A stretch of 61,060 bases of DNA from the NCBI GenBank assembly GCA_027492875.1, contig JAPUDV010000087.1, positions 1 to 61,060 on the forward strand, in the 5' to 3' direction. Position 1 is the stretch's first letter. Each line of letters opens with the position of its first letter. Both the position numbers and the translations under genes were made by a program. Of this stretch, positions 17,138 through 25,731 are shown one piece after another. The stretch comes from Candidatus Competibacteraceae bacterium (lineage in GTDB: Bacteria > Pseudomonadota > Gammaproteobacteria > Competibacterales > Competibacteraceae). The notes beneath the pieces were generated by a model. The model searched no databases. It worked only from the letters and a program-made list of their open reading frames with translations, and was not told the DNA's origin.

Positions 17138-18196
17138 GTGCTGAAAGACTACCATCGCCGGGTTGTCGAGGGTTTGAGCATCGCCGTGCTGGTGCTGGAC
17201 CGGCGGCTGCGGGTGTTGTTCATGAACCCGACTGCAGAAACATTGTTCGAGTTGAGTTTTCGCAAGGCGCACAAGCTGGCGCTTTCGGAGTTGATCGTCG
17301 GCACGGAAGCGTTTGTGGCCGGCTTGTGGCAATGCCTGGAGAGCGGTCATCCCTATATCGAGCGGGAACTGCAACTGGTGGTGCAACCCGGCCGCGTCGT
17401 GACCGTGGATTGCACCGCCGCGCCGCTGGTGGAACGCGACCCCCCCAGCGAACTGCTGCTGGAACTGCGGCAGGTGGACTGGCGGCTGCGCATCAATCGG
17501 GAAGAGCACATTTTGGCGCAGCACCACACCACCCGCACGCTGGTGCGCAACCTGGCTCACGAAATCAAAAATCCGCTGGGTGGGTTGCGCGGGGCGGCTC
17601 AGTTGCTGGAGCGGGAACTGCCGGACCCGGCGCTGCGCGAGTACACCGGCATCATCATCGGCGAGGCGGACCGGTTGCGCAACTTGGTGGATCGGATGCT
17701 CGGCCCGAACCAGTTGCCCAGCCACGGCGAGGTCAGCATTCACGAAATTCTGGAGCGGGTTTGCGGCCTGGTGGAAGCGGAAGCCGACCCCGGCATCCGC
17801 ATCGAGCGCGATTACGACCCCAGCATCCCGCCGCTGTGGGGCGATGCCGACCGGCTGATCCAGGCGGTGCTCAACGTGGTGCGCAACGCGGTGCAGGCCC
17901 TGGGTCGGCAGGGCGCCATCACCCTGCGCACCCGGGTGCAGCGCCAGTACACCATCGGTTCCCGGCGCTACAAGCTGGTAGCGCGGCTGGACGTGATCGA
18001 CGACGGTCCCGGTATTCCGCTCGAACAGCAGGAACATATCTTTTATCCGATGATCACCGGCCGCCCGGATGGAACCGGCCTGGGCCTGTCGATCGCGCAA
18101 AGCATCGTCAACCAGCACGGCGGCCTGATCGAATGCGTCAGCCGGCCCGGCGAGACGGTTTTCACCCTGTTGCTGCCCTTGGACAAGACCGGATGA
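17138..18196 (+). CDS. ntrB: Nitrogen regulation sensor kinase NtrB
   Basis: 352 residues from the GTG at 17138, with AACGAGG upstream. A PAS domain covers about residues 5-115 (VLVLDRRLRVLFMNPTAETL). The H-box is LVRNLAHEIKNPLGGLRGA with phosphorylated His141; the N, G1 and G2 boxes are NVVRNAVQAL, VIDDGPGIP and GTGLGLSIAQ. No membrane helix, so cytoplasmic. NtrB phosphorylates or dephosphorylates NtrC under PII control. Its stop overlaps the ntrC start (ATGA). Confidence 0.95.
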   Translation: MLKDYHRRVVEGLSIAVLVLDRRLRVLFMNPTAETLFELSFRKAHKLALSELIVGTEAFVAGLWQCLESGHPYIERELQLVVQPGRVVTVDCTAAPLVERDPPSELLLELRQVDWRLRINREEHILAQHHTTRTLVRNLAHEIKNPLGGLRGAAQLLERELPDPALREYTGIIIGEADRLRNLVDRMLGPNQLPSHGEVSIHEILERVCGLVEAEADPGIRIERDYDPSIPPLWGDADRLIQAVLNVVRNAVQALGRQGAITLRTRVQRQYTIGSRRYKLVARLDVIDDGPGIPLEQQEHIFYPMITGRPDGTGLGLSIAQSIVNQHGGLIECVSRPGETVFTLLLPLDKTG

Positions 18197-19590
18197 TCAG
18201 GAAAGAACACATTTGGGTCATCGACGACGACCACGCCATTCGCTGGGTGCTGGAGAAGGCGCTGCAACGCGACAGCATGACGGTGACCTCCTTCGACAGC
18301 GCGGTCGGCGCAATCGATGCCCTCCGGCAGGGCACGCCGGACGCCATCGTCGCCGACATCCGCATGCCGGGCATGAACGGTCTGGAACTGCTGTCCCATC
18401 TGCGCGAGCGGGCGCCGGATCTGCCGGTCATCATCATGACCGCTCACTCCGATCTCGACAGCGCGGTTTCCGCCTATCAGGGCGGGGCGTTCGAATATTT
18501 GCCCAAGCCGTTCGACGTGGACGAAGCCGTGGCGCTGGTTCGCCGCGCCTGTCAGACCCGCCGCCAGCGCGCCGACCCGCCGGCGCAGATCGAACCACTG
18601 CCGGAAATCATCGGCGAGGCGCCGGCCATGCAGGAGGTGTTTCGCGCCATCGGCCGGTTGTCGCGCTCCAACATTACCGTGCTGATCACCGGCGAATCCG
18701 GTTCCGGCAAGGAGCTGGTGGCCCGCGCCTTGCACCGCCACAGCCCACGCGCAGACAAGCCGTTCATCGCCATCAATACCGCCGCCATTCCCCGCGATCT
18801 GCTGGAATCAGAGTTGTTCGGCCACGAACGCGGCGCCTTTACCGGCGCGCAGGCGAGCCGGCAGGGCCGCTTCGAGCAGGCCAACGGCGGCACTCTGTTT
18901 CTGGACGAAATCGGCGACATGCCGGCGGAGTTGCAAACCCGGCTGTTGCGGGTGCTGGCCGAGGGCGAGTTTTACCGGGTGGGCGGCCACACCCCGACTC
19001 GGGTGGACGTGCGGGTGATCGCCGCCACCCATCAAAACCTGGAGCAGCGAGTCCGCGATGGCCTGTTCCGCGAAGACCTCTATCATCGCCTGAACGTCAT
19101 TCGCATTCAGTTGCCACCCCTCAACAAGCGGCGCGAGGACATCCCGCTGTTGACCCGACATTTCCTCAACCAGGCCGCGCGGGAACTGGGCGTCGAATCG
19201 AAGATGCTGCGTCCGGAAACCGAAGCCTATCTCGGCCGACTGGACTGGCCCGGCAACGTCCGCCAGTTGGAAAATCTGTGCCGCTGGCTGACGGTCATGG
19301 CCTCGGGCCGGGAAATTCACCTGGAGGATCTGCCGGCGGAACTGCGCGAGCGGGGACCGGCGGCGGCCGGCGCCGGTCCCGATTGGGAGGCGGCGCTGCG
19401 TTTGTGGGCCAATCAGAGCTTGGCGCGCGGCGAGCAGAAGTTGCTGGATAGCGCCCTGCCCAGCTTCGAACGGGTGTTGATCCGGGTGGCGCTGGAACAA
19501 ACCGGGGGCCACCGTCAGGACGCCGCCCGGCTGCTGGGCTGGGGGCGCAACACCCTGACCCGCAAAATCAAGGAGCTGCGGATGGAGTGA
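18193..19590 (+). CDS. ntrC: Nitrogen regulator NtrC, sigma-54 activator
   Basis: 465 residues from the ATG at 18193. The receiver domain (1-120) has Asp55 in VADIRMPGMNG as phosphorylation site and the PKPFD lysine. The AAA+ domain carries Walker A GESGSGKE, the sigma-54 contact loop GAFTGA, Walker [11 protein letters not shown] and the sensor region WPGNVRQLENL. A Fis-type helix-turn-helix ends the protein (RQDAARLLGWGRNTLTRKIKEL). Phosphorylated NtrC activates nitrogen-limitation genes; the palindrome upstream of ntrB suggests self-regulation. Confidence 0.96.
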   Translation: MIRKEHIWVIDDDHAIRWVLEKALQRDSMTVTSFDSAVGAIDALRQGTPDAIVADIRMPGMNGLELLSHLRERAPDLPVIIMTAHSDLDSAVSAYQGGAFEYLPKPFDVDEAVALVRRACQTRRQRADPPAQIEPLPEIIGEAPAMQEVFRAIGRLSRSNITVLITGESGSGKELVARALHRHSPRADKPFIAINTAAIPRDLLESELFGHERGAFTGAQASRQGRFEQANGGTLFLDEIGDMPAELQTRLLRVLAEGEFYRVGGHTPTRVDVRVIAATHQNLEQRVRDGLFREDLYHRLNVIRIQLPPLNKRREDIPLLTRHFLNQAARELGVESKMLRPETEAYLGRLDWPGNVRQLENLCRWLTVMASGREIHLEDLPAELRERGPAAAGAGPDWEAALRLWANQSLARGEQKLLDSALPSFERVLIRVALEQTGGHRQDAARLLGWGRNTLTRKIKELRME

Positions 19591-19614
19591 GCGGCCCGGC
19601 GCCGCCCGTCCACC

Positions 19615-20079
19615 ATGTTCGACGTGCTGCTGTTCGAGCCGGAGATCCCCCCCAACACCGGCAACATCATCCGGCTGTGCGCCAATACCGGCGCGCGGCT
19701 GCACCTGATCGAACCGCTCGGTTTTCGCCTCGAGGACCGCCAGTTGCGCCGGGCCGGACTGGATTATCACGAATGGGCGCGGGTGTGCGTTTATCCCGGC
19801 CTGGTCGCCTGTCTGGCGGCACTGCGGCCGGAGCGCGTACTCGCGTTTACCACCAAGGGCCGACGCGCCTACAGCGACATCGGCTACCAGGCCGGTGATG
19901 CCCTGCTGTTCGGGCCGGAAACTCGCGGCTTGCCGGAGTCGGTGCTGGCTGGGCTACCGCCCGAATGCCGGCTGCGGATTCCCATGCGCGCGCAGGCGCG
20001 CAGTCTCAATCTGTCGAACGCGGTCGCCGTCGTAATCTACGAGGCATGGCGGCAAAGCGGATTTCCGGGAGCCGGTTGA
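19615..20079 (+). CDS. trmL: tRNA (cytidine(34)-2'-O)-methyltransferase TrmL
   Basis: 154 residues, a SPOUT-class knotted methyltransferase that modifies the wobble base of leucine tRNAs with S-adenosylmethionine. Diagnostic motifs: LFEPEIPPNTGNIIRLCANTG at the N terminus in outline (PEIPPNTGNIIRL), LIEPLGF, LLFGPETRGLP and the knot motif IPMRAQARSLNLSNAVAVV. The length is the usual one for TrmL. It follows ntrC by 24 bp with the same orientation. Confidence 0.95.
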   Translation: MFDVLLFEPEIPPNTGNIIRLCANTGARLHLIEPLGFRLEDRQLRRAGLDYHEWARVCVYPGLVACLAALRPERVLAFTTKGRRAYSDIGYQAGDALLFGPETRGLPESVLAGLPPECRLRIPMRAQARSLNLSNAVAVVIYEAWRQSGFPGAG

Positions 20080-20112
20080 ATGCTCCGGGCGCGAACTCCG
20101 ATCCGGCCTGTT

Positions 20113-20679
20113 TCATCTGGCTGCGCTGGGTTCTTCCAGCAACCGGCGCAACCGGGTCCAGTCGAAGGTCGGTCCCGGATCGGTCTTGCGGCCCGGTGCG
20201 ATGTCGGCATGACCGGCCAGCCGCTCCGGCGTGATGGCGGGGTAGGCCGCGCGCAAGGCGATGATGAGGGCCGCCAGCACCGGGTACTGACGCTCGTCGT
20301 AGGGCAGGTGGTCGGCGCCTTCCAGTTCGATGCCGATACTGAAATCGTTGCAGCCTCGGCGGTTTCGGTAAGCCGACTCGCCGGCGTGCCAGGCCCGGCG
20401 CTGGAACGGGACGTACTGCACGATCTCGCCATCCCGCCGGACCAGCAGGTGCGCCGAGACCCGCAGCCCAGCGATGGTTTGAAAGTAGGGATGCGCGGTG
20501 GGGTCGATCGCGTTGGCGAACAGCGCGTCGATCCACGGCCCGCCGAATTCGCCGGGCGGCAGGCTGATCCCGTGAATCACGATCAGGTCAACCGACGATT
20601 CGGTCGGTCGGTCGTCGTGGTTGGGCGAGGGTGCCTGACGTGCCGCGTCCAGCAGCCCCGTGGTTAAATCGACCCGCAT
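20113..20679 (-). CDS. ampD: 1,6-anhydro-N-acetylmuramyl-L-alanine amidase AmpD
   Basis: 188 residues from the ATG at 20679 (a GTG lies one codon upstream). Cytoplasmic zinc amidase in muropeptide recycling that removes the stem peptide from anhydro-MurNAc; loss derepresses AmpC-type beta-lactamases in other species. Zinc ligands fit VIHGIS (His36), GHADIAPGRKTDPGP (His and Asp). AWHAGES, CNDFSIGIELEG and YQYxL-like spacing follow the amidase_2 pattern. It starts 6 bp after the stop of the GGDEF-EAL gene on the same strand. Confidence 0.94.
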   Translation of the reverse strand: MRVDLTTGLLDAARQAPSPNHDDRPTESSVDLIVIHGISLPPGEFGGPWIDALFANAIDPTAHPYFQTIAGLRVSAHLLVRRDGEIVQYVPFQRRAWHAGESAYRNRRGCNDFSIGIELEGADHLPYDERQYPVLAALIIALRAAYPAITPERLAGHADIAPGRKTDPGPTFDWTRLRRLLEEPSAAR

Positions 20680-20685
20680 CACCGG

Positions 20686-23160
20686 TCATAGCACCGTCTG
20701 ATCGAAATCGTACTGCATGTCGGTGTGCGGCCGTTGCAGGAAATAACCCTGGACGAAATCGATGCCGCAAGACCACAGCGTGGGCAGGTTGGTCGCGTCC
20801 TCGACGCCGGTGATGATGGTGGTTACACCTAACACGGCCAACTCGCGCGTCATTTGCCCGAGCTGTTGCTGGCGCTCCTTGTCGTTCAATAGATCCTGGG
20901 CGAACTTGGGGTCCAGCTTGACGTAATCGGCCCGCAGGAGCTGAACGAGCGCTTGGGCGCGTTCGTGGCCGCTGAAGTGGTCGAGCGAGAGGCCGCAGCC
21001 CAGTTGCTTGAGCTTCCGCAAAAACGGCAGCAGTGCCTGCCGGTTGAGTTCGGCGGTGGTTTCGGTGATCTCAAACACCAGGTTGGCGGCCGGCACCCCG
21101 GTTTTTTGCAGGCCGCTGCTCAGCCAGTCCGGTAGCTCGTCGTCTTGCAGGATGGTGGGCGAAATGTTGATGAACAGAATCGCCGAATGACCGCGCATCT
21201 GCCGCTCGCGCAGCATCCGGATGGAATGGGCGATAACCCAGCGGTCGAGCACCATGCCGATTCGGTGGCGCTTGACCAGACTGAACACGGTTTCCGGCAG
21301 CAGCTCCCAGCCCTCGTGGTTGCGCATCCGCAGCAGCACTTCATAGCGCTCGGTGGTGTCGCCGCGCAAGCTGACCACCGGCTGGAACAGCAGGTTCATC
21401 CGCTGCTGTTGCACGGCTTCGCGGATCTCCTCCAGCAAGCGGCGCTGCCGCGGGTGGTCCGCCTCCTGTTCGGCGCTCTGACCGTGTTGGACGAGAATCC
21501 GCATGTCCTTGCTATCCCGGGCCATGCCGCAGGCCATGTCGGCCTGCTGGATCAGGATGGCGGCTTCGCGCAGGGCGGGAGTGGCAACGCTGATGCCGAT
21601 GCTGGTACGTAGCTGGAAACCCTCGCTATTGAAGGGGTAGGGGCCGGTTTCCAGCGCCCCCTGCACCGCGTGCGCCGTGGCGACCAGCGCCTCCTGGCTG
21701 GTGAAGCTCAGCAGAACGGTGAAAACGGCGTTGCCGAACCGGGCCGCGATCGGGTCGGCGCCCAGGGCGGTTTGCAGGCGTTTGGCGGCTTGTTCGACGA
21801 TCTCGTCGGCCGCGGCGACATCGTGGCTTTCGACGACGCGCAGGTTGTCCAGGGAGATCAGCATGATCGCCACCGGCTGGATGTTGGCTTCGACGGTGAC
21901 CAGCATCCGTTCCAGGTGGGCGAGGAAGTACGGGCGATTGTACAGGCCGCTGACGGTATCCCGGTTGCTGAGCTGGCTGAGCTTGCGGTACAGGCCGCGC
22001 CGCTGCCGCAGCCGTTTGGCGACGGCCGCGAACAGCAGTTCCGGGTTCAGGGACTTGCCGAGCAGGGCTTCGCCGCTCAGGCTGGTGGCCGATAGCCGCT
22101 CGCCGCTGTCGGCGCGCTCCGACAGCAGGATCAGCGGGAGTTCACGCAGCAGTTCGTGCTGCTGGATGGCCTGGGCCAACGTCAGTCCATCGATTTCCTT
22201 TAAATCGAGATTGAGGATCAACAGGTTGGGTCGAAAATTAGCGATGACTTGCAGGATCTGCTGCGGTTGAGCGAGCACCTGCGTCACCATACCGCGGCCG
22301 TCCAGCCAGCGGGCGATTTCGCGAGCGGCGAGCAGTGCGTCGTCGACGATCAGGATTCGGTGGTCGGACGTTTTCAGCACCCGCTCGTCCAGGATCTCCA
22401 GCAACAGCGCGATATCCACCGGCTTGATGAAGTAACCGGACCCACCGGCTTCCACCGCATCGAGCCGGGCGGTAATGTCGCTACGGTCGGCCAGGAAAAG
22501 GATGGGGGTTTCCGGGGCCAGCAATTGCCTGAGCGTTTTGATTTGTTCCAGCGGGGGTTGGTGGTCGGCGACGAAGTCCAGGTCGATGATCAGGACGACC
22601 GGCTGTTCGGACCGGACCAGCAGCGCGCGGATCTCGGTTAGATTGGCGCAGCGCCGGACCTGAAAGCCACCCCGTTGTTCGAGCTTGCGCGCCACTTCGT
22701 TCGCCGACTCGGGCGCCACCAGCCACAGCTTCGAGCTCGGAGTTTCGCCGGCCGCCGGCTGTGGCCGCTCGCTCTTGTCCCACCTGGAAAACAAGGGGAC
22801 GGTGCGGGGTTCGGCCGGTTTTTGCGTGACCGGATCGATCGGACCCAACTCGCCGCCACGGCGCGGCGCGGTGCGGCAGAGGGCATCCACGACAGCGATC
22901 AGGCGCTCGCGCTCGGCCCCCTTGGGCAAGTCGCCCTTATCCAGGCATTCGCCGATCTGTTGCTCGAGTCGCTCGGCCAGCACCACGATCTTGTGATATT
23001 CGGGCTGCGGGCGGGCCAAGGTCAGGATGTCCTGCGTCGCTCGCAACAACAGCACGAAGAACTCTCGGCTCCATTTGATATAAACGAGTTTCTCGGCGAG
23101 ATCCTCGACGCGCTTGAGCTTGCCGGCGAGCGGTTCTGTGCGGGAGGGAGTGGGTTCCAT
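20686..23160 (-). CDS. Dual-receiver protein with degenerate GGDEF and EAL domains
   Basis: 824 residues from the ATG at 23160; an ATG at 23223 would add 21 residues but has no ribosome site. Order: helical N-terminal region (about 1-100), a receiver-like domain without a clear phospho-Asp context, a second receiver (HRILIVDDALLAAREIARWL), a GGDEF-like domain, and an EAL-like domain. The GGDEF motif is replaced by RFGNAV, so cyclase activity is unlikely. In the EAL part YEVLLRMRN, NISPTIL, FEITETTAE and YVKLDPKF are present, but the usual DDFGTG is LDHFSGH, losing a metal-binding Asp. I infer a c-di-GMP receptor or scaffold, as for FimX, rather than an enzyme. Confidence 0.8.
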   Translation of the reverse strand: MEPTPSRTEPLAGKLKRVEDLAEKLVYIKWSREFFVLLLRATQDILTLARPQPEYHKIVVLAERLEQQIGECLDKGDLPKGAERERLIAVVDALCRTAPRRGGELGPIDPVTQKPAEPRTVPLFSRWDKSERPQPAAGETPSSKLWLVAPESANEVARKLEQRGGFQVRRCANLTEIRALLVRSEQPVVLIIDLDFVADHQPPLEQIKTLRQLLAPETPILFLADRSDITARLDAVEAGGSGYFIKPVDIALLLEILDERVLKTSDHRILIVDDALLAAREIARWLDGRGMVTQVLAQPQQILQVIANFRPNLLILNLDLKEIDGLTLAQAIQQHELLRELPLILLSERADSGERLSATSLSGEALLGKSLNPELLFAAVAKRLRQRRGLYRKLSQLSNRDTVSGLYNRPYFLAHLERMLVTVEANIQPVAIMLISLDNLRVVESHDVAAADEIVEQAAKRLQTALGADPIAARFGNAVFTVLLSFTSQEALVATAHAVQGALETGPYPFNSEGFQLRTSIGISVATPALREAAILIQQADMACGMARDSKDMRILVQHGQSAEQEADHPRQRRLLEEIREAVQQQRMNLLFQPVVSLRGDTTERYEVLLRMRNHEGWELLPETVFSLVKRHRIGMVLDRWVIAHSIRMLRERQMRGHSAILFINISPTILQDDELPDWLSSGLQKTGVPAANLVFEITETTAELNRQALLPFLRKLKQLGCGLSLDHFSGHERAQALVQLLRADYVKLDPKFAQDLLNDKERQQQLGQMTRELAVLGVTTIITGVEDATNLPTLWSCGIDFVQGYFLQRPHTDMQYDFDQTVL

Positions 23161-23386
23161 GCGATCATCTCTGCAAGATCGAGAAGCGGATAATGGTGGA
23201 TGGCTTACATCGGGTCTATCCATCCATAGTATCTATAGATGATGGAGCCGGATAGTGTAAGACGCCCGAGCGGGGACGCCGGGTTTTCCCCGACCTCGCG
23301 TCCGCCTCCGCCTCCGCGAAAACGATGCCCCACAATCCGACGCCCGTCTCACCGTAAAGCATGAGGCGGGCGGATGATCGCGGAGG

Positions 23387-24406
23387 TTATTGCGCGTCGA
23401 GATGGTAGGAAACGATGCGCTCGACCTCGCTCTTGGAACCCATGATCACCGGGCAGCGCTGGTGCAGGTGGGTCGGTGGCAGTTCCATGATCCGCTGCGT
23501 GCCGGTGGTCGCCAGCCCGCCGGCCTGTTCGACGATGAAGCTCATCGGGTTGGCTTCGTACAGCAGCCGCAGCTTGCCTTCCTGATTTTTGGCGCGCAGC
23601 TTGCGGTCGCTCGGATAAAGGAACACGCCGCCGTTGATCAGCACCCGGTGGATATCGGCGATCATCGCGCCGGCCCAGCGCATGTTGAAATCCTTGCGCC
23701 GCGGACCTTCCCTGCCGGCCAGGCATTCGTCGATGTAGCGCCGCACCGGCGGGTCCCAAAACCGTGTGTAGGCGGCGTTGATGGAAAAGTCCTGGGTTTC
23801 TTCCGGCAATTGCATGTTGGGATTGGTCAAAATGAACTCGCCGATGCGCTGGTCCAGAGTGAAGCCGTTGACGCCGTGTCCGGTGGTGAGCACCATCATG
23901 GTGGATGGTCCAAACAGCGCGTAACCGGCGCAGACCTGACGGACGCCCGGTTGCAGGAAATCTTCCTCGCGCGGTTCGCCGGCGGCGCCCTCGGGTCGGC
24001 GCATGATCGAGAAGATGGTGCCGACCGGGCCATTGACGTCGGTATTGGTGGAGCCGTCCAGCGGATCGAACACCAGCAGATACTTGCCGCGTGGATACTG
24101 GGGTGGCAGATGATAGACGCTGGCCATCTCCTCGGAAGCCATGGCGGCCACATGTCCGGCCCATTCGTTGCGGTTGATGAACAGATTGTTGGAGATCACG
24201 TCCAGCTTTTTCTGCGTCTCGCCCTGGATGTTCTCGGTATCGGCGGCGCCGAGCACGCCGACCAGGCTGCCGTAGCGGACCGCGCTGGAAATGGCCTTGC
24301 AGGCGATCACGATGTCGTTGATCAGGGCGGTGAAGTCGCCCGAGACGCCCTTGATGCGCCGCTGCTCTTCGATGAAGTATTCGGTGATGGTGGTGCCGAT
24401 AGGCAT
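23387..24406 (-). CDS. fbp: Class I fructose-1,6-bisphosphatase
   Basis: 339 residues. It hydrolyses fructose 1,6-bisphosphate to fructose 6-phosphate in gluconeogenesis or the Calvin cycle. Motifs: MASEEMASVY and LVFDPLDGSTNTDVNGPVG for metal and substrate binding, NMRWAGAMIADIHRVL, GGVFLYPSD and LLYEANPMSFIVEQAGG. The N terminus MPIGTTITEYFIEEQRRI is typical. AGGAACCACC lies before the ATG. No Calvin-cycle gene is nearby. Confidence 0.97.
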   Translation of the reverse strand: MPIGTTITEYFIEEQRRIKGVSGDFTALINDIVIACKAISSAVRYGSLVGVLGAADTENIQGETQKKLDVISNNLFINRNEWAGHVAAMASEEMASVYHLPPQYPRGKYLLVFDPLDGSTNTDVNGPVGTIFSIMRRPEGAAGEPREEDFLQPGVRQVCAGYALFGPSTMMVLTTGHGVNGFTLDQRIGEFILTNPNMQLPEETQDFSINAAYTRFWDPPVRRYIDECLAGREGPRRKDFNMRWAGAMIADIHRVLINGGVFLYPSDRKLRAKNQEGKLRLLYEANPMSFIVEQAGGLATTGTQRIMELPPTHLHQRCPVIMGSKSEVERIVSYHLDAQ

Positions 24407-24743
24407 GACGGTGGTTCCTGGGTTGGATGAAGCGGTACGGCGTGCCGGGACCTAAGGTCCGCGACGGCCAGATTCCGCCGCGATTATATCATTAAGCATA
24501 AAAATAATATGGTTTATAGGCGTGTGATCCCTCGCCGCCCCGTCCCCGGTCGTCGCGACGCTGTCGGACCCACGCCGGTTTTCCGGCGAGTCGAAAACGG
24601 CTGTGGCCATCACAAAAAACTGAGTCATAAATACAAAACTGGATTTTTCCGGCGCCGCGCGCGCTGTTGGATTTATTGTCGCGCTGCAACATTTTTTGTT
24701 ATACTTTCGTGGCGATTTCGCGAAACCGGATTGGGAGGATGTC
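24407..24743. other. Divergent region between fbp and the phasin gene
   Basis: 337 bp, locally A/T-rich, with no gene. It holds the predicted phasin promoter (24676-24705) and should hold that of fbp, which was not identified. Confidence 0.5.
24676..24705 (+). promoter_or_regulatory. Candidate sigma-70 promoter of the phasin gene
   Basis: TTGTCG (24676-24681), an 18-bp spacer and TATACT (24700-24705). The -10 element matches five of six positions. The start point would be about 30 bp upstream of the phasin ATG. Confidence 0.5.
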
Positions 24744-25091
24744 ATGAACGAGGGTTCTGTTGCGTTTACCGAGCCGTTCAGACCTTGGGTTGCATCCTTG
24801 ACCAGGGTCAATCAATTTGTGGTCGGGCAGATGGAAAAGTGGGTCGGACTCCAAATGGATAGTCTGAGGGCCTATGTCGATCTGGGCGTCGCCCAGGCCA
24901 AGGTAGCGATGAAGGCGGTCGACCCGCACAGCCTGCACGAATTCGCCGACAGCCAGTTCGCGGTGGCAAGCTTCGTGGGTCACCGTGTCGTGGACGATGG
25001 CCGTCTGTTGGCCGAATGGAGCGAGGATTGCTGCAACCAGGCCAATCGCCTGGCCCGGCGGAATGCGTTGAGCGTGCTGTTCAAGGATTGA
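24744..25091 (+). CDS. Phasin family protein
   Basis: 115 residues from the ATG at 24744, with GGGAGGATGTC just upstream; the frame is open 16 codons further but without homology. The helical, weakly amphipathic sequence PFRPWVASLTRVNQFVVGQ, LRAYVDLGVAQAKVAMKAVD and a C-terminal set of charged helices fits the Phasin_2 type. Phasins coat polyhydroxyalkanoate granules and control their size. No pha synthesis gene is nearby, so the assignment rests on sequence character. Confidence 0.65.
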   Translation: MNEGSVAFTEPFRPWVASLTRVNQFVVGQMEKWVGLQMDSLRAYVDLGVAQAKVAMKAVDPHSLHEFADSQFAVASFVGHRVVDDGRLLAEWSEDCCNQANRLARRNALSVLFKD

Positions 25092-25198
25092 GGGGCTATA
25101 CAAAAACGCCCTTCTCCCCCCGTGGGAGAGGGGTTGGGGGCGAGAGTTGTTTTTCAACGCCTCACAAGGCCCCAGAGGTCGTACAAAAACGCCTCTCA
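25092..25198 (+). repeat. Dispersed repeat, full copy
   Basis: Begins right after the phasin stop: GGGGCTATACAAAAACGCCC, core hairpin (CTTCTCCCCCC with GTGGGAGAGG), GAGAGTTGTTTTTCAACGCC, and right end CAGAGGTCGTACAAAAACGC followed by CTCTCA. The left and right ends are direct copies of each other. Confidence 0.85.
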
Positions 25199-25223
25199 AC
25201 CCTGCCACGATGGAGTTCCCGGT

Positions 25224-25252
25224 AAAGCGCCGCTTCGATGCGGCGCTTTTTC
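25224..25252 (+). terminator. Rho-independent terminator after the phasin gene
   Basis: A perfect 10-bp stem, AAAGCGCCGC (25224-25233) with GCGGCGCTTT (25240-25249), loop TTCGAT, followed by TTC. It is the clearest intrinsic terminator in the window. Confidence 0.85.
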
Positions 25253-25335
25253 GTTGTGGCGAGCACCGCCATCGATGACATTAGGCTATAGTTCAGCCGA
25301 CAAGCTTGTACCGGCTATTCCCGCGAGGTGTGCTT

Positions 25336-25725
25336 ATGTCCATGCATGTCTGTAACGGCGCGATGCTGAAGTGCTCTTTCGGCGTGGCGCCCAGCGTTCT
25401 TACGGTGCTGCCGATCAACCGAACCCTGACCAGCAACATGCCGGCGGCCAACATCATGGATCATATTCCGATGGTCAACATCATGCCGTTCGGGATGTGC
25501 ATAACCCCCACCAATCCGGCGGTGGCGACGGCGACGGCGGCAGCGATGGGCGTACTGACCCCGATGCCCTGCGTGCCGGTCACCCCGGCGCCGTGGGTGG
25601 TGGGGTCGCCGACCGTGCTGCTGGGCAACATGCCGGCACTCAACAACACGTCTACCCTGATGTGTGCTTGGACGGGGGTCATCACCGTGCTCCAGCCGGG
25701 TCAATTTACCGAGATGATTCCCTGA
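25336..25725 (+). CDS. DUF4280 / PAAR-like protein
   Basis: 129 residues. SMHVCNGAMLKCSFGVAPSV, followed by ANIMDHIPMVNIMPFGMC and PALNNTSTLMCAWTGVITVLQPGQ, matches the DUF4280 PAAR-like family, small proteins proposed to cap the spike of type VI secretion or related contractile systems. Cysteines 6, 13, 54 and others may bind metal. No type VI gene or effector lies nearby, so it is an orphan here. GCGAGGTG precedes the ATG by 5 bp. Confidence 0.75.
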   Translation: MSMHVCNGAMLKCSFGVAPSVLTVLPINRTLTSNMPAANIMDHIPMVNIMPFGMCITPTNPAVATATAAAMGVLTPMPCVPVTPAPWVVGSPTVLLGNMPALNNTSTLMCAWTGVITVLQPGQFTEMIP

Positions 25726-25731
25726 AGCGCA

